Assembly (NCBI RefSeq): GCF_025998175.1
Contig: NZ_AP026695.1
Location: forward strand, 1,618,581 to 1,682,580
Length of the DNA: 64,000 bases
Direction: 5' to 3'
From: Nitrosopumilus zosterae
GTDB taxonomy: Archaea; Thermoproteota; Nitrososphaeria; Nitrososphaerales; Nitrosopumilaceae
The stretch's first letter is position 1; the number at the start of each line of letters is the position of its first letter. Both the position numbers and the translations under genes were made by a program. Positions 54,545-63,466 of this stretch are shown in pieces. The notes under the pieces are model-generated. The model did not search any database, was not told where the DNA came from, and worked only from the letters and a program-made list of their open reading frames with translations.

Positions 54545-54607
54545 TACATTTACACTAGTATTAGACTAAGAAAAACTTATTGAACTAACTCGAATTATGG
54601 AAATTAC

Positions 54608-55636
54608 TTGAAAATATGGATAGATATTCTCACTCCAAAACAATTATTGTTTTCTGAACCAATAATTGAAAAATTAGGAAAAAAACACAATATTTTATGT
54701 ACATCAAGAAACTATAACGAAGTTTCAAAATTAGCAAAAATACGTGATTTTGACCTCGTTTTTATTGGAAAACATGGTGGGAGTGACAAAAAAAGCAAGC
54801 TTCGAGCCAGTATTGATAGAATGGGAGAACTTTCCAGAAAAATTGATAATTTTTCACCAGATGTTGTAATTAGTTTTTGTTCTCCTGAAGCAGCGAGAAT
54901 TTCATTTGGTTTAGGAATCAAACATATAGCATTTTGTGATTCCCCACATGCTTCTGCAGTAATGCGATTAACATTGCCACTAATTCAAAAACTATTGATA
55001 CCCAGTATAATACCTAAAAATGAATTTTCTAAATATGGAATTGATAAAAAAGACATCACCTCATACAATGCCATAGATGCGGTTGTAACTATCAAAAGAA
55101 AAATTAATCAACAAAGATCATTACCATTTAAACAAACTAATAGGAAAAATATTTTGATTAGGGCTGAAGAAGAAGAAGCAGCATATGCTTCAAAATCAAG
55201 CAAGATAATTCCAATTATTAAACAAATTGTAAAAGAGCATGAAAAAGAAAACATTGTGATTTTAGGCAGATATACAAAACAGATTCAAAATATTCAAAAG
55301 ATAATTGGTAAAAAAGCCAAAGTTGTAAAAATGACATTTGATGGAAAATATTTACTGAGTAATACAGATATTTTTATAGGATCTGGGGGAACTATGACGG
55401 CTGAATCAGCATTAATGGGAATTCCAACAATTTCATATAATGCTGTTCCAAACATAATTGAAAATTTTTTAGTAAAAAAATATTTAGTTAAAAGGGAAAC
55501 AAATCCAAAGAAAATTTCTAGATATATCAAGAATGTTTTTGAATCATCAAACGCAGTTAATCAAAAAAGAGCAAAAAGAGTTGTAGAACAAATGGAAGAT
55601 CCCATTGAAAAACTAAATAAAATTATCAATGAATAA
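54608..55636 (+). CDS. DUF354 family predicted glycosyltransferase
   Basis: A 342-residue protein in GT-B layout. KIWIDILTPKQLLFSEPII at the N-terminus, 'HNILCTSRNYNEVSKLAKI', DVVISFCSPEAARISFGLGIKHIAFCDSPHA, and the C-terminal FIGSGGTMTAESALMGIPTISY are the conserved blocks of DUF354. These proteins are relatives of the MurG/UDP-GlcNAc 2-epimerase fold; the substrate is unknown. TTG start. A tRNA-Gln gene and another nucleotide-sugar dehydrogenase-like gene follow. Confidence 0.87.
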   Translation: MKIWIDILTPKQLLFSEPIIEKLGKKHNILCTSRNYNEVSKLAKIRDFDLVFIGKHGGSDKKSKLRASIDRMGELSRKIDNFSPDVVISFCSPEAARISFGLGIKHIAFCDSPHASAVMRLTLPLIQKLLIPSIIPKNEFSKYGIDKKDITSYNAIDAVVTIKRKINQQRSLPFKQTNRKNILIRAEEEEAAYASKSSKIIPIIKQIVKEHEKENIVILGRYTKQIQNIQKIIGKKAKVVKMTFDGKYLLSNTDIFIGSGGTMTAESALMGIPTISYNAVPNIIENFLVKKYLVKRETNPKKISRYIKNVFESSNAVNQKRAKRVVEQMEDPIEKLNKIINE

Positions 55637-55703
55637 TTAACTAATTTTAAGAGTCAAATTAAGATAAAAAGTTCATTAAGGGAATGAGAGTGCTCGATTT
55701 AGC

Positions 55704-55776
55704 AGCCCGGTAGTGTAGCGGTCAAGCATAGAGGCCTTTGAAGCCTTTGACCCCAGTTCGAGTCTGGGCCGGGCTA
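55704..55776 (+). tRNA. tRNA-Gln(TTG)
   Basis: AGCCCGG pairs with CCGGGCT for the acceptor stem, discriminator A. D loop GTGTAGCGGTCAAGCAT, anticodon arm AGGC-CTTTGAA-GCCT gives anticodon TTG (reads CAA). T arm CCCAG-TTCGAGT-CTGGG. In archaea it is charged with glutamate and corrected by GatDE, encoded 7-10 kb away. No intron or encoded CCA (ACCTT follows). Confidence 0.96.
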
Positions 55777-55841
55777 CCTTATTTTAAAACAGTATTCTTG
55801 TAACATGAATATAATATAGGTAGTTTTTCTGAAATTAAGTA

Positions 55842-56579
55842 ATGACAGATATCGTGTTAGGAATGGGTGAAGTAGGAGAGACATTATTTGATTTACTTGT
55901 AGAAAGGAATTTTGAATGTGTGGGAATTGATCTTGAAGAATCAAAATGCAAGAATTATTCAGAAAATACAGTAATTAAAAATCCAGAGTATCTTCATGTT
56001 TGTATTCCTGGAGAATTAACAGAGTTTGTAAACATTACAGTGAATTGGGTTGATAAGATAGAAGGTTTGAAAGGTGTCCTAGTTCATTCTACGGTAAAAC
56101 CGGGAACAACTAAAAACATTCAAACAAAAACTACAGTCCCTATTTTGTTTTCACCAGTTCGTGGAGTACATAGAAGATTTTTAGATGATATTAAAAAATA
56201 TACAAAATTTATTTCATCAGATCATAAACAAATAGATCCAAAAATTAAATCAGATGTGGAAAAAAGGTTTGAGAAAATTGATTGGATGTCCACTACTAAA
56301 ACTGCTGAACTTGCAAAGATATTAGTTGATACAACATATTATGGATGGTTGATTAATTATGCTCAGATTACAAAAATGATTTGTGATAAAGAGGGCGTTG
56401 ATTTTGATGAGATGTGGAAATTTGCAGATGAAATTCATGCGAATTTAGGCAACAGACCAAAAATGTATCCGGGAATCATTGGTGGGCATTGCGTAATACC
56501 AAATTTGAGTTTGGTTGAATATGAAAATTTGGATATTGTCAAAAAAGTTAACGAGTTATTTGAAAAGTCCAAAAATTAA
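55842..56579 (+). CDS. Short nucleotide-sugar 6-dehydrogenase-like protein
   Basis: A 245-residue protein with the layout of UDP-glucose/GDP-mannose dehydrogenases but cut short. VLGMGEVGETLFDLL is the NAD turn, 'VLVHSTVKPGTTKNI' and SPVRGVHRRFL continue it, TAELAKILVDTTY matches the central domain, and YPGIIGGHCVIPN keeps the catalytic-type cysteine (Cys217) of the GGHC motif. The C-terminal UDP-binding domain of about 150 residues is missing. It could act with a second subunit or on a different substrate. Confidence 0.72.
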   Translation: MTDIVLGMGEVGETLFDLLVERNFECVGIDLEESKCKNYSENTVIKNPEYLHVCIPGELTEFVNITVNWVDKIEGLKGVLVHSTVKPGTTKNIQTKTTVPILFSPVRGVHRRFLDDIKKYTKFISSDHKQIDPKIKSDVEKRFEKIDWMSTTKTAELAKILVDTTYYGWLINYAQITKMICDKEGVDFDEMWKFADEIHANLGNRPKMYPGIIGGHCVIPNLSLVEYENLDIVKKVNELFEKSKN

Positions 56580-56588
56580 TTAAATTTT

Positions 56589-57350
56589 CTAGAAATCTAA
56601 TTTTGTAAGCAGTTTTGAAGCAATAACAAATAGAATTGACGCTATACCTACAAGAATAATCATTTCAAAAATCACAAATTCAGTAATGTTTCCAAAAATC
56701 CCTGCTCTTATTACATCTACAAGATAAGTTAGCGGATTCAGATAGAATGCAGATTTTAGTGGTTCAGGAGCACCAGCAGCTGGATAAAATGCAGTACTTA
56801 CAAAAGCAAAAAACAGAAAAACAGTGTTAATTATTACATTAAATCCCTCACTTGAGCGTAATCTGGTAGAAATAATTGATGCCAACGAACCAAATAGAAC
56901 CGAGCCAGTAATTGCACCAAAAATAATTATTGGAATTGTAATTAATGAGAATTCTACCGATTCAAAAAATACTGGATAGCCAACAAGAGCTATCAAAGTT
57001 GCACTTACTAACCCAACTATTCCTATAGTACAGATGTTGCTAAGAATGTAATGACTTCTAGTAAAGGGACCAGACATTATTTGTTCAAACATTCCATGTC
57101 TTCTATCGTTCCAAATAATGATACCAGAAACTAAAGTACTATTCATGATGTTAAATCCAATCATACCTGATGCTAAAAATGCCGGATAATCAAGGTCTTT
57201 TGCTCCAAATGGAACTTGATTAATTAATGGTGCATATGCAAATCCTGCAACAAAAATGTAGATCAAAGGAAAAATAACCTGCCAAATTAGAAAGCCAGGA
57301 TTAAGAGAAATCGTGAGATTTCGGTTTACAAGTCTAACTATTGGATGCAT
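56589..57350 (-). CDS. ABC-2 type transporter permease
   Basis: A 253-residue membrane protein with about six hydrophobic segments. The region FLASGMIGFNIMNSTLVSGIIIWNDRRHGMFEQIMSGPFTRSHYILSN holds the conserved 'M-F-E-Q-I/L' and 'G-P' elements of ABC-2 permeases, and 'LNPLTYLVDVIRAGIFG' is the C-terminal signature. It starts inside the end of the ATP-binding gene (17-base overlap), so the two form one exporter operon. The substrate is unknown. Confidence 0.92.
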   Translation of the reverse strand: MHPIVRLVNRNLTISLNPGFLIWQVIFPLIYIFVAGFAYAPLINQVPFGAKDLDYPAFLASGMIGFNIMNSTLVSGIIIWNDRRHGMFEQIMSGPFTRSHYILSNICTIGIVGLVSATLIALVGYPVFFESVEFSLITIPIIIFGAITGSVLFGSLASIISTRLRSSEGFNVIINTVFLFFAFVSTAFYPAAGAPEPLKSAFYLNPLTYLVDVIRAGIFGNITEFVIFEMIILVGIASILFVIASKLLTKLDF

Positions 57351-58272
57351 TGTCTCTCATCATTTTTAAAAATATTTCTTCAAGATTTGTTGGGACGGCT
57401 GAAAGATCTTCAATTTCAATTGTGTTATCATTAAGTATTTTCAATACTTTTAACAAAACTAATTCAGATTGTTCCGAATGAATTATGATGTTGGTTCCAT
57501 TTTCATAATCAATTTTAAAATCAGAAATTCCAGTAAGAAGAGATGAAATGTTAGTTTGTTTTTCTGATAAATGAATTTTAATAGTTTTTTCTTTTCCAAA
57601 TTTTTTCTTCAGAGCATCAGGAGAGTCTACAGTAAGAATTCGACCTTTATCAATTATAGCTATTTCGTCACAAAGATATTCAGCTTCGGTTAGAATATGG
57701 GTTGTATAAAAAATTGTCAATCCTGTTTTTACTTTATTTTTTAAGTAATCCAATAGATTTCTTCTGGCACTTGGATCTAAACCTACGGTTGGCTCATCCA
57801 AAAATAATAATTCCATGTCATGCATAAATTCACGAGCAACCTGAATTCTCCTACGTTGACCAATTGAAAGATCTTCGTTTCGTTTTTTTCTAATCTCTAC
57901 AAGATCAAAATCTATCAAAAGTTGTTCCATTCTTTTTTTACGCTCAGTTTTTGGAACATTCCACATCATCCCATATTTATCAAGAGATTTTTCAACTGAT
58001 AAAGTAGGCTCGTAACTTGGTTGTTGCAGGACCACTCCTATTTTATGACGGACTTGAAGAGGATTTGCTACAGCATCAATTCCCAAAATAGAAAGATTTC
58101 CATTTGAAGGAGGAATTAGAGTTGTAAGAAGTTTGATCGTGGTGGATTTTCCAGCACCGTTAGGTCCCAAAAATCCAAAAACCTGTCCTGGTCGTACTAA
58201 TAGTTCAAGGTCTTTTACAGCATGAACTGAGCCATATGATTTTGAGAGATGTTTAACGTCAATGCAAGACAT
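57334..58272 (-). CDS. ABC transporter ATP-binding protein (DrrA/NodI type)
   Basis: A 312-residue ATPase. GFLGPNGAGKSTTIKLL is the Walker A, 'LSIGQRRRIQVAREFM' the ABC signature (S-x-G-Q), and LLFLDEPTVGLDPSA the Walker B; the H-loop is YTTHILTEAEYLCD. The C-terminal extension of about 80 residues (from about 230) is common in drug or lipid exporters. It pairs with the overlapping permease gene. A 212-base AT-rich gap to the next gene upstream (58273-58484) holds no other clear feature. Confidence 0.94.
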   Translation of the reverse strand: MSCIDVKHLSKSYGSVHAVKDLELLVRPGQVFGFLGPNGAGKSTTIKLLTTLIPPSNGNLSILGIDAVANPLQVRHKIGVVLQQPSYEPTLSVEKSLDKYGMMWNVPKTERKKRMEQLLIDFDLVEIRKKRNEDLSIGQRRRIQVAREFMHDMELLFLDEPTVGLDPSARRNLLDYLKNKVKTGLTIFYTTHILTEAEYLCDEIAIIDKGRILTVDSPDALKKKFGKEKTIKIHLSEKQTNISSLLTGISDFKIDYENGTNIIIHSEQSELVLLKVLKILNDNTIEIEDLSAVPTNLEEIFLKMMRDNASNS

Positions 58273-58484
58273 AAGAAAACTGCGATCATCCTATTAATTT
58301 AGTTAATGAGAAAAATTCTGTAAAAATGGAATTTGTAAGTACAAACCATGAAGAAACAGTCCGAAAAGATGTATGTTTGAATTTTAAAATTAAAAAATGA
58401 TGTGTAAAGCGATCTTTTTTTTAAAGTGAAAATTTTAGGAACTAGTGAAATTTTTATTAATACATCAAGTTTACAAAAAATGAA

Positions 58485-59882
58485 TTGTCTGAACTAGAAA
58501 ATTTAATGAGTAAATTACTTGAACTAAAACCAGAATTAACAAAAGAAGATGTTGAAGAACAGATTAAACTGAAAAAAGAGAAAATCGGTGCGGGATACTT
58601 GACTGATCAAGGGGCATTATTTTTGATTGCATCTGATTTTGGTGTCACTTTAGCTGAGCCACTAAAAGTTGAAATGAGTTTAAAAGATCTCTATGCTGGA
58701 GCAAAAGAAATTTCATTAGAGACTAGAGTTTTGAATCTTTCACCTGCAAAACAATTTTCAAGAAAAGATGGTTCTCCATTTTATCTTAGAACAATGACTG
58801 TATATGATGGAAATTCAACTGCAAGTGTAAAATTATGGGATGAAAAAGCAAACCTGCCTGGTGTTGAAAATCTAAAACCAGGAGATTTAATTAAAATCAT
58901 CAAGGCTTATGTTAAATCAGATTTTGATGGGTCTCCAACAATAAACATTGGTTCTGGTTCAAATATTGAAACAGCTGATAGAGAAAGCGAAATTCCAACT
59001 ATTGAATCCATTACAAAGGATGTTAGTGAATTGCAGGAAGGACAAAAAGATCTTGTTATTTCAGGCATGATTGATGGCGTAATCAGCGGAATGGAATTTA
59101 CTAATTCTCGAGGCCAGCCTGGAAAAGCACTCAGAATGCGACTGAAAGGAAAAGACGGAAGTGGAATGAGAGTAGTGCTTTGGGGTAAAGATGAATCATC
59201 AATTCCAAATATGATTTCCCAGTCTGCAAAAGTAAGATTGCTTGGTGTCAAAGTAAAATCAGGAAACCAAGGTTTAGAAATTCATGGAAATGATGCAACA
59301 ATTATCGAAATTGAAGGAGGAAAAGAAGCAGAGCCAGTAATTGCAAGAATTCTTTCCATGTCAACATCTGAGAATGGGAAGAATATGATTTTGGCAGTTG
59401 ATAATAAGAAGAATCTATACAATATCAGTGATTTTTCAAATTCAACCAGTATTTGTGCAGAAGGTGATGTGATAGAATGTATGCCATCAAAGATATATGG
59501 AAATTCAATTACGCTGGACGATAACTCGTTTGTAAGAAAATTAGACAATGATGAATCTATTCCATCATTGTCTCAGATTAGAACAAAAATCAACGATGTC
59601 AAAGTTGATGGAAATTACTGCATTGAAGCAATAATCTTAAAAGTTCCTGAAAGACGCGAAGTTCAAACAAAAACTGGAGAATCAATATCACTTTCAGAAA
59701 TGTTTGTAGAAGATGATACAGGTCAAATTTGGGTCAAAGGTTGGAGAAATCAAGCAAGACTAATTGACAAATGTGAATTAGGAGAAATTGTTTCAATCAC
59801 AGGATTAAATGCAAAAGCAGGTCTTGAAGGTAGAATTGAATTATTTGTAACTGCATTTTCTAAAATTACCAAGAAAAATTAA
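58485..59882 (+). CDS. RPA/SSB-like single-stranded-DNA-binding protein with several OB folds
   Basis: A 465-residue protein. After a short helical start come repeated OB-fold segments: TRVLNLSPAKQFSRKDGSPFYLRTMTVYDGN.ASVKLWDEKA, then 'LVISGMIDGVISGMEFTNSRG' with RMRLKGKDGSGMRVVLWGKDES, and a third one near the end (AIILKVPERREVQTKTGESISLSEMFVEDDTGQIWVKGWRNQA). Each carries the aromatic/basic strand pattern for ssDNA. No zinc finger is present. It is likely the main replication protein A. TTG start. The stop TTAA is shared with the convergent helicase gene. Confidence 0.85.
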   Translation: MSELENLMSKLLELKPELTKEDVEEQIKLKKEKIGAGYLTDQGALFLIASDFGVTLAEPLKVEMSLKDLYAGAKEISLETRVLNLSPAKQFSRKDGSPFYLRTMTVYDGNSTASVKLWDEKANLPGVENLKPGDLIKIIKAYVKSDFDGSPTINIGSGSNIETADRESEIPTIESITKDVSELQEGQKDLVISGMIDGVISGMEFTNSRGQPGKALRMRLKGKDGSGMRVVLWGKDESSIPNMISQSAKVRLLGVKVKSGNQGLEIHGNDATIIEIEGGKEAEPVIARILSMSTSENGKNMILAVDNKKNLYNISDFSNSTSICAEGDVIECMPSKIYGNSITLDDNSFVRKLDNDESIPSLSQIRTKINDVKVDGNYCIEAIILKVPERREVQTKTGESISLSEMFVEDDTGQIWVKGWRNQARLIDKCELGEIVSITGLNAKAGLEGRIELFVTAFSKITKKN

Positions 59883-62632
59883 GAATCCCAAAAACCTCTC
59901 GTTACAACATATTGTCTCTCTGCCTCGTAGATTTGTTTAAAGAGATGTTCTTCATCAACCATATTGCGTAAAATTCTTGCGGCAGTATCTGCGCCGACTC
60001 CATATCCAGACATTACAGTAATGGCAATTTTACCAAAATTTTCCACCAGAGATGAGACTTTCCAAGCACGATCATACTTGTGTTTTTCATCAGCAGATAG
60101 TTTTTTTCCTTCATGTTTTTTTCGAATAATTTTTGGAAGATCATAATCAGAGTGATAGGTGGCTGTGATTTGCCTTCCTTTACAATAAGGACAGATAAGG
60201 ATATTTTTTACTTCATGTGTTTCAACTAAACGCTCCCATTTACCACACCGGGCACAAATTAGGCGATGTTTTGTTTTCTGAAGGCGAGTTTTTACAAGAT
60301 CAAGAATGCCTTTATCAAGATTAGCAGGAGATGAGTAATATTTCGTTGTATGATCCAATATCGGCTCTGCTAATTTAGAAAATTGATCAACTTCTAACCA
60401 CTTTATATGAATTTCATTCTCACGAATTTTTTTTAATATTTTATCAGAGTTTTTAAGATCATATTTGTCATGAAACAATTCACGTAGTGCTTCACGTACA
60501 AGTGCAGTTTTGGAATATCGCTCATACAAAAATCGGGCAGATTTTCTTTCATAGATTGCTCCACGTCCCACGATGCCAAATTTTTTAGCAACACACCAAG
60601 TTCGCCAATTTATATTATGAGTTCCTGCTAAAGATGCACCAATAATAGAGTGTAGATCATAGTCATCTTTTATAACTTCAGTGAAAAGTTTTTCTGAAAT
60701 ACGTGATCTTGAAGATAAAACAATTCTATAACCATCAGAACGTGAATCAACTATTGAACCTAATAATGAAGAAAGAAATGAGGAAAGCAGAGTAGATAAA
60801 GTAGAATTGATTTTAGTTCCAAAACACGAATGAATTACTATTGAACCTTGAGATCTGCTTGATTCAACAACAATGTTATTTTCGTCAGGTATTATATCAA
60901 AATTTAATTTCTCAATAAGTTTATTGTTTAACACAAGAGAACCATTCTTTGTTTTACTACGGAATTCACCTACTTTTCTTGCAGTTTTATAATCAATAGG
61001 AATACTTTCACCTTCCCAGTAAGGTACAGTTATGCCACCTCCTCGAAAGGGCTCAACATTTACAGTGAATGATTTTTCATCGACGTTCAAAATTCTCCAC
61101 TGCGATCCTTTTAAAACAAAAATATTTCCAGAATCCCCAAAATCGCCAACAAATCTTTGATCTAATGATCCAATGATTTTTTTACCCACACTGTCAAAAA
61201 CTTTGAATTTTAAAATATCTGGAATCGTAGAAAGATTCTCAAAATAATATTTGAATGAACGTCCCTTCTTCCAAAAAGTCATTTTTGTTCGATCAAAAAA
61301 TATCAAATAATTGGAATCAAGCAAATCTAGCACATCTATAAGATCTTTGATTTGCAAATTCCTGAACGGATATGCTTTTGTAACTAAATCAAAAGCTTGT
61401 TCGATTGAAATTTCACCACATTGCATTGTCAGTCCAACTAAATGATGAGCTAAGACATCAAGTGAGCCATCATGAATTTTTTGTTCTTCAATTGAACCTT
61501 CTTTAATACGATCAAGTATTGCTTGTGCCTCAAATTCATCATCAGAATTATTAGTTATGATTAATCCTTGAGCTGACGCATCACGATTATGCCTGCTTCT
61601 TCCTATTCTTTGTACAAATTTTGAAACTTGTCTAGGCGAACCGTAATGAATTACTAATTCAACAGAACCAATATCCAGGCCTAATTCCAATGAAGAGGTA
61701 CAGACAACAATTCCACGTTTTCCTTCACGCAAAGTAGATTCAGTTTCCTCTCTAACCTCTTTTGAGAGTGAACCGTGATGTAATTCAATAGGGATTGAAG
61801 ATTTATCTTTCAAAATTGAAGCCAGAAATTCTGCCTCTCCTCTCGTATTAGTAAATAAAAGCACAGGGGAATCTAATTCTAACTCTAAAACATATTCAAC
61901 AATTTTTTCAGCAACATCAGAGATTGTGCCTTCCACATATTTTATTTCAACGTCATATTTTCGTACAGATGTATCTCTAATAATCTCACACTTTCTTTTA
62001 GTACCAACAACAAATTTTCCCGCTTCTTCAAAATTCCCTACTGTAGCAGATAAACCTATTTTTGTGAGAGGGAATTTAGAGTTAAATTCCAATCTTTCAA
62101 TACTAAGTGATAGTTGAGCGCCTCTTTCACTAGAAAGTAGTTCATGAACTTCATCAATTATTATCCATTCCAAATCAGATAATGCATCAAGCATTTTAAT
62201 TTGGGTCAAAAGTATGACAAGAGTTTCTGGTGTTGTGATTAGAATGTCTGGAGGATTGTCAGTGATTTTTTTCCTATCTTTTTGTGTTGTATCCCCATGC
62301 CGGATTTCAATAGACAGTTCATTTTCGTGGGCATATTTTGTAATTCTTCTAAAAACATCGCGATTTAATGCGCGCAGGGGAGTAATATAGAGAGCTTTGA
62401 TTTTGCCTTGTTTTTTTGATTTTTTCAAAATTGAAAAAATAGGAATGACAGAACATTCTGTTTTTCCGGAACCAGTTGGGGCAACAACTAGACAGTCTTT
62501 TTTTTGTAGAATAAAAGGTGAAGCTTGCTTCTGAATTTCAGTTAATTTAGAAAATCCAAATTTTGTAAATAAAGATTCAAGAATCTGATTTGTCTGTTGT
62601 GTTTCTTTGTAATCTTTCATAAGCAATAACAC
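59879..62632 (-). CDS. Lhr-type superfamily 2 DNA helicase
   Basis: A 917-residue helicase. Q-motif FTKFGFSKLTEIQKQASPF, Walker A APTGSGKTECSV, Walker B IIIDEVHELL, 'LSATVGNFEE' motif III, HHGSLSKEVREETE, and QRIGRSRHNRD motif VI are Lhr/Ski2-like signatures. A winged helix and beta-rich region follows (about 440-700), and a C-terminal four-cysteine zinc finger (CARCG.. CPYCKG) and HhH-type segment (YGVGADTAARILRNMV) close it. It unwinds RNA:DNA or DNA forks in repair. ATG at 62620 is also a possible start. Confidence 0.9.
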   Translation of the reverse strand: MLLLMKDYKETQQTNQILESLFTKFGFSKLTEIQKQASPFILQKKDCLVVAPTGSGKTECSVIPIFSILKKSKKQGKIKALYITPLRALNRDVFRRITKYAHENELSIEIRHGDTTQKDRKKITDNPPDILITTPETLVILLTQIKMLDALSDLEWIIIDEVHELLSSERGAQLSLSIERLEFNSKFPLTKIGLSATVGNFEEAGKFVVGTKRKCEIIRDTSVRKYDVEIKYVEGTISDVAEKIVEYVLELELDSPVLLFTNTRGEAEFLASILKDKSSIPIELHHGSLSKEVREETESTLREGKRGIVVCTSSLELGLDIGSVELVIHYGSPRQVSKFVQRIGRSRHNRDASAQGLIITNNSDDEFEAQAILDRIKEGSIEEQKIHDGSLDVLAHHLVGLTMQCGEISIEQAFDLVTKAYPFRNLQIKDLIDVLDLLDSNYLIFFDRTKMTFWKKGRSFKYYFENLSTIPDILKFKVFDSVGKKIIGSLDQRFVGDFGDSGNIFVLKGSQWRILNVDEKSFTVNVEPFRGGGITVPYWEGESIPIDYKTARKVGEFRSKTKNGSLVLNNKLIEKLNFDIIPDENNIVVESSRSQGSIVIHSCFGTKINSTLSTLLSSFLSSLLGSIVDSRSDGYRIVLSSRSRISEKLFTEVIKDDYDLHSIIGASLAGTHNINWRTWCVAKKFGIVGRGAIYERKSARFLYERYSKTALVREALRELFHDKYDLKNSDKILKKIRENEIHIKWLEVDQFSKLAEPILDHTTKYYSSPANLDKGILDLVKTRLQKTKHRLICARCGKWERLVETHEVKNILICPYCKGRQITATYHSDYDLPKIIRKKHEGKKLSADEKHKYDRAWKVSSLVENFGKIAITVMSGYGVGADTAARILRNMVDEEHLFKQIYEAERQYVVTRGFWDS

Positions 62633-62696
62633 CTACCAATCCAAGTGCAAATAATACAACAGTGATTATTGGAATTGAATCAAAGATTCCTGCCAT
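62577..62696 (-). CDS. 39-residue single-pass membrane microprotein
   Basis: ATG at 62696 opens a 39-residue frame ending TGA at 62577: an N-terminal IFDSIP, a hydrophobic stretch IITVVLFALGLVGVIAY (about residues 10-26) and a charged tail RLQRNTTDKSDS. It overlaps the first 44-56 bases of the Lhr helicase in another frame on the same strand. This is typical of an N-out microprotein, but the evidence is only its clean start, TM pattern and position between two genes. No function is known. Confidence 0.5.
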   Translation of the reverse strand: MAGIFDSIPIITVVLFALGLVGVIAYERLQRNTTDKSDS

Positions 62697-62719
62697 TAGA
62701 CAAACTTTACGATTGACCG

Positions 62720-63379
62720 TTAAATATCTTCAGAATTATTAGTTAGTCCCAAGGTATTGATTGAATATGAAAAGTACTGTTTATCAAATGCTGAGTAGAT
62801 TTGACCTTCAAATTTTGAGGATTTCTTAGAAAGATGGATTTTGATATGTGTAAAAGGATCAATGGCACTTTTCATATTTTCAACTTCTTGACCTTCAAGA
62901 ATTCTAATCATATTAGTAATTACAATTGGAATTTTATTATTAATTGCAAATTTTGATAGTTGATTCATGTATTTCATAAACAACGAATTTTTTTCAAATA
63001 TAGATTCTTCATTTTTGTATTCATATGAAAATAAATCAGTGATATTATCAATGACTATTAATGAGAAATGATTTTTTTTAAAATTATTAATTGATTTAAT
63101 TTGTTCCGAAGTATTTCTTATTCTAGAGACTGTAATTTTGTCAAGAAAATCAAATTCTATTTCAGATTGTTTTTGAATTTCCAAAATTCTTTCAGGTCTA
63201 AACCCTCCGGTAGTATCCAAATACAAAACATTTCCACCATTTTTGATTGAATTCATACATAATTGTAAGAGAAACTGAGTTTTTCCAGTCCCATTGCCAC
63301 CAAAAATATCAACAATTATGCCACCAGAAATTCCTCCAGACAAGAATTCATCTAATTTTTGTAAACCAGTAGAGATCAT
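62720..63379 (-). CDS. RecA/RadA-superfamily ATPase (RadB- or RadA-paralogue-like)
   Basis: A 219-residue protein from the ATG at 63379, where STGLQKLDEFLSGG begins the family-like core; the longer frame to 63424 adds a hydrophobic stretch that does not fit. Walker A is FGGNGTGKTQFLLQL and Walker B 'FSLIVIDNITDLF'; PIVITNMIRI resembles the RadB L2 neighbourhood. It lacks the N-terminal helix-hairpin-helix domain of RadA, so it is a RadB-type recombination mediator or a KaiC-like ATPase. It reads away from the Lsm gene. Confidence 0.8.
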   Translation of the reverse strand: MISTGLQKLDEFLSGGISGGIIVDIFGGNGTGKTQFLLQLCMNSIKNGGNVLYLDTTGGFRPERILEIQKQSEIEFDFLDKITVSRIRNTSEQIKSINNFKKNHFSLIVIDNITDLFSYEYKNEESIFEKNSLFMKYMNQLSKFAINNKIPIVITNMIRILEGQEVENMKSAIDPFTHIKIHLSKKSSKFEGQIYSAFDKQYFSYSINTLGLTNNSEDI

Positions 63380-63466
63380 TTGTGTAATTATTAGAAAAAG
63401 AAGAAAAAATTTAAGGAATTTCAATTTTCACAAAGGAGGTAAGGCTTTTATTCTAGAGAAAAAAGT

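Noticed and set aside
55662-55670. TATA-like AGATAAAAA before tRNA-Gln
   Set aside because: Its distance of about 35 bases to the tRNA 5' end is longer than usual, so it is not listed as a promoter without transcript data.
63380-63424. Hydrophobic leader of the RecA-fold ATPase, considered as a signal or membrane anchor
   Set aside because: The RadB-like core begins at the internal ATG (63379), and a membrane anchor is not expected for this family.
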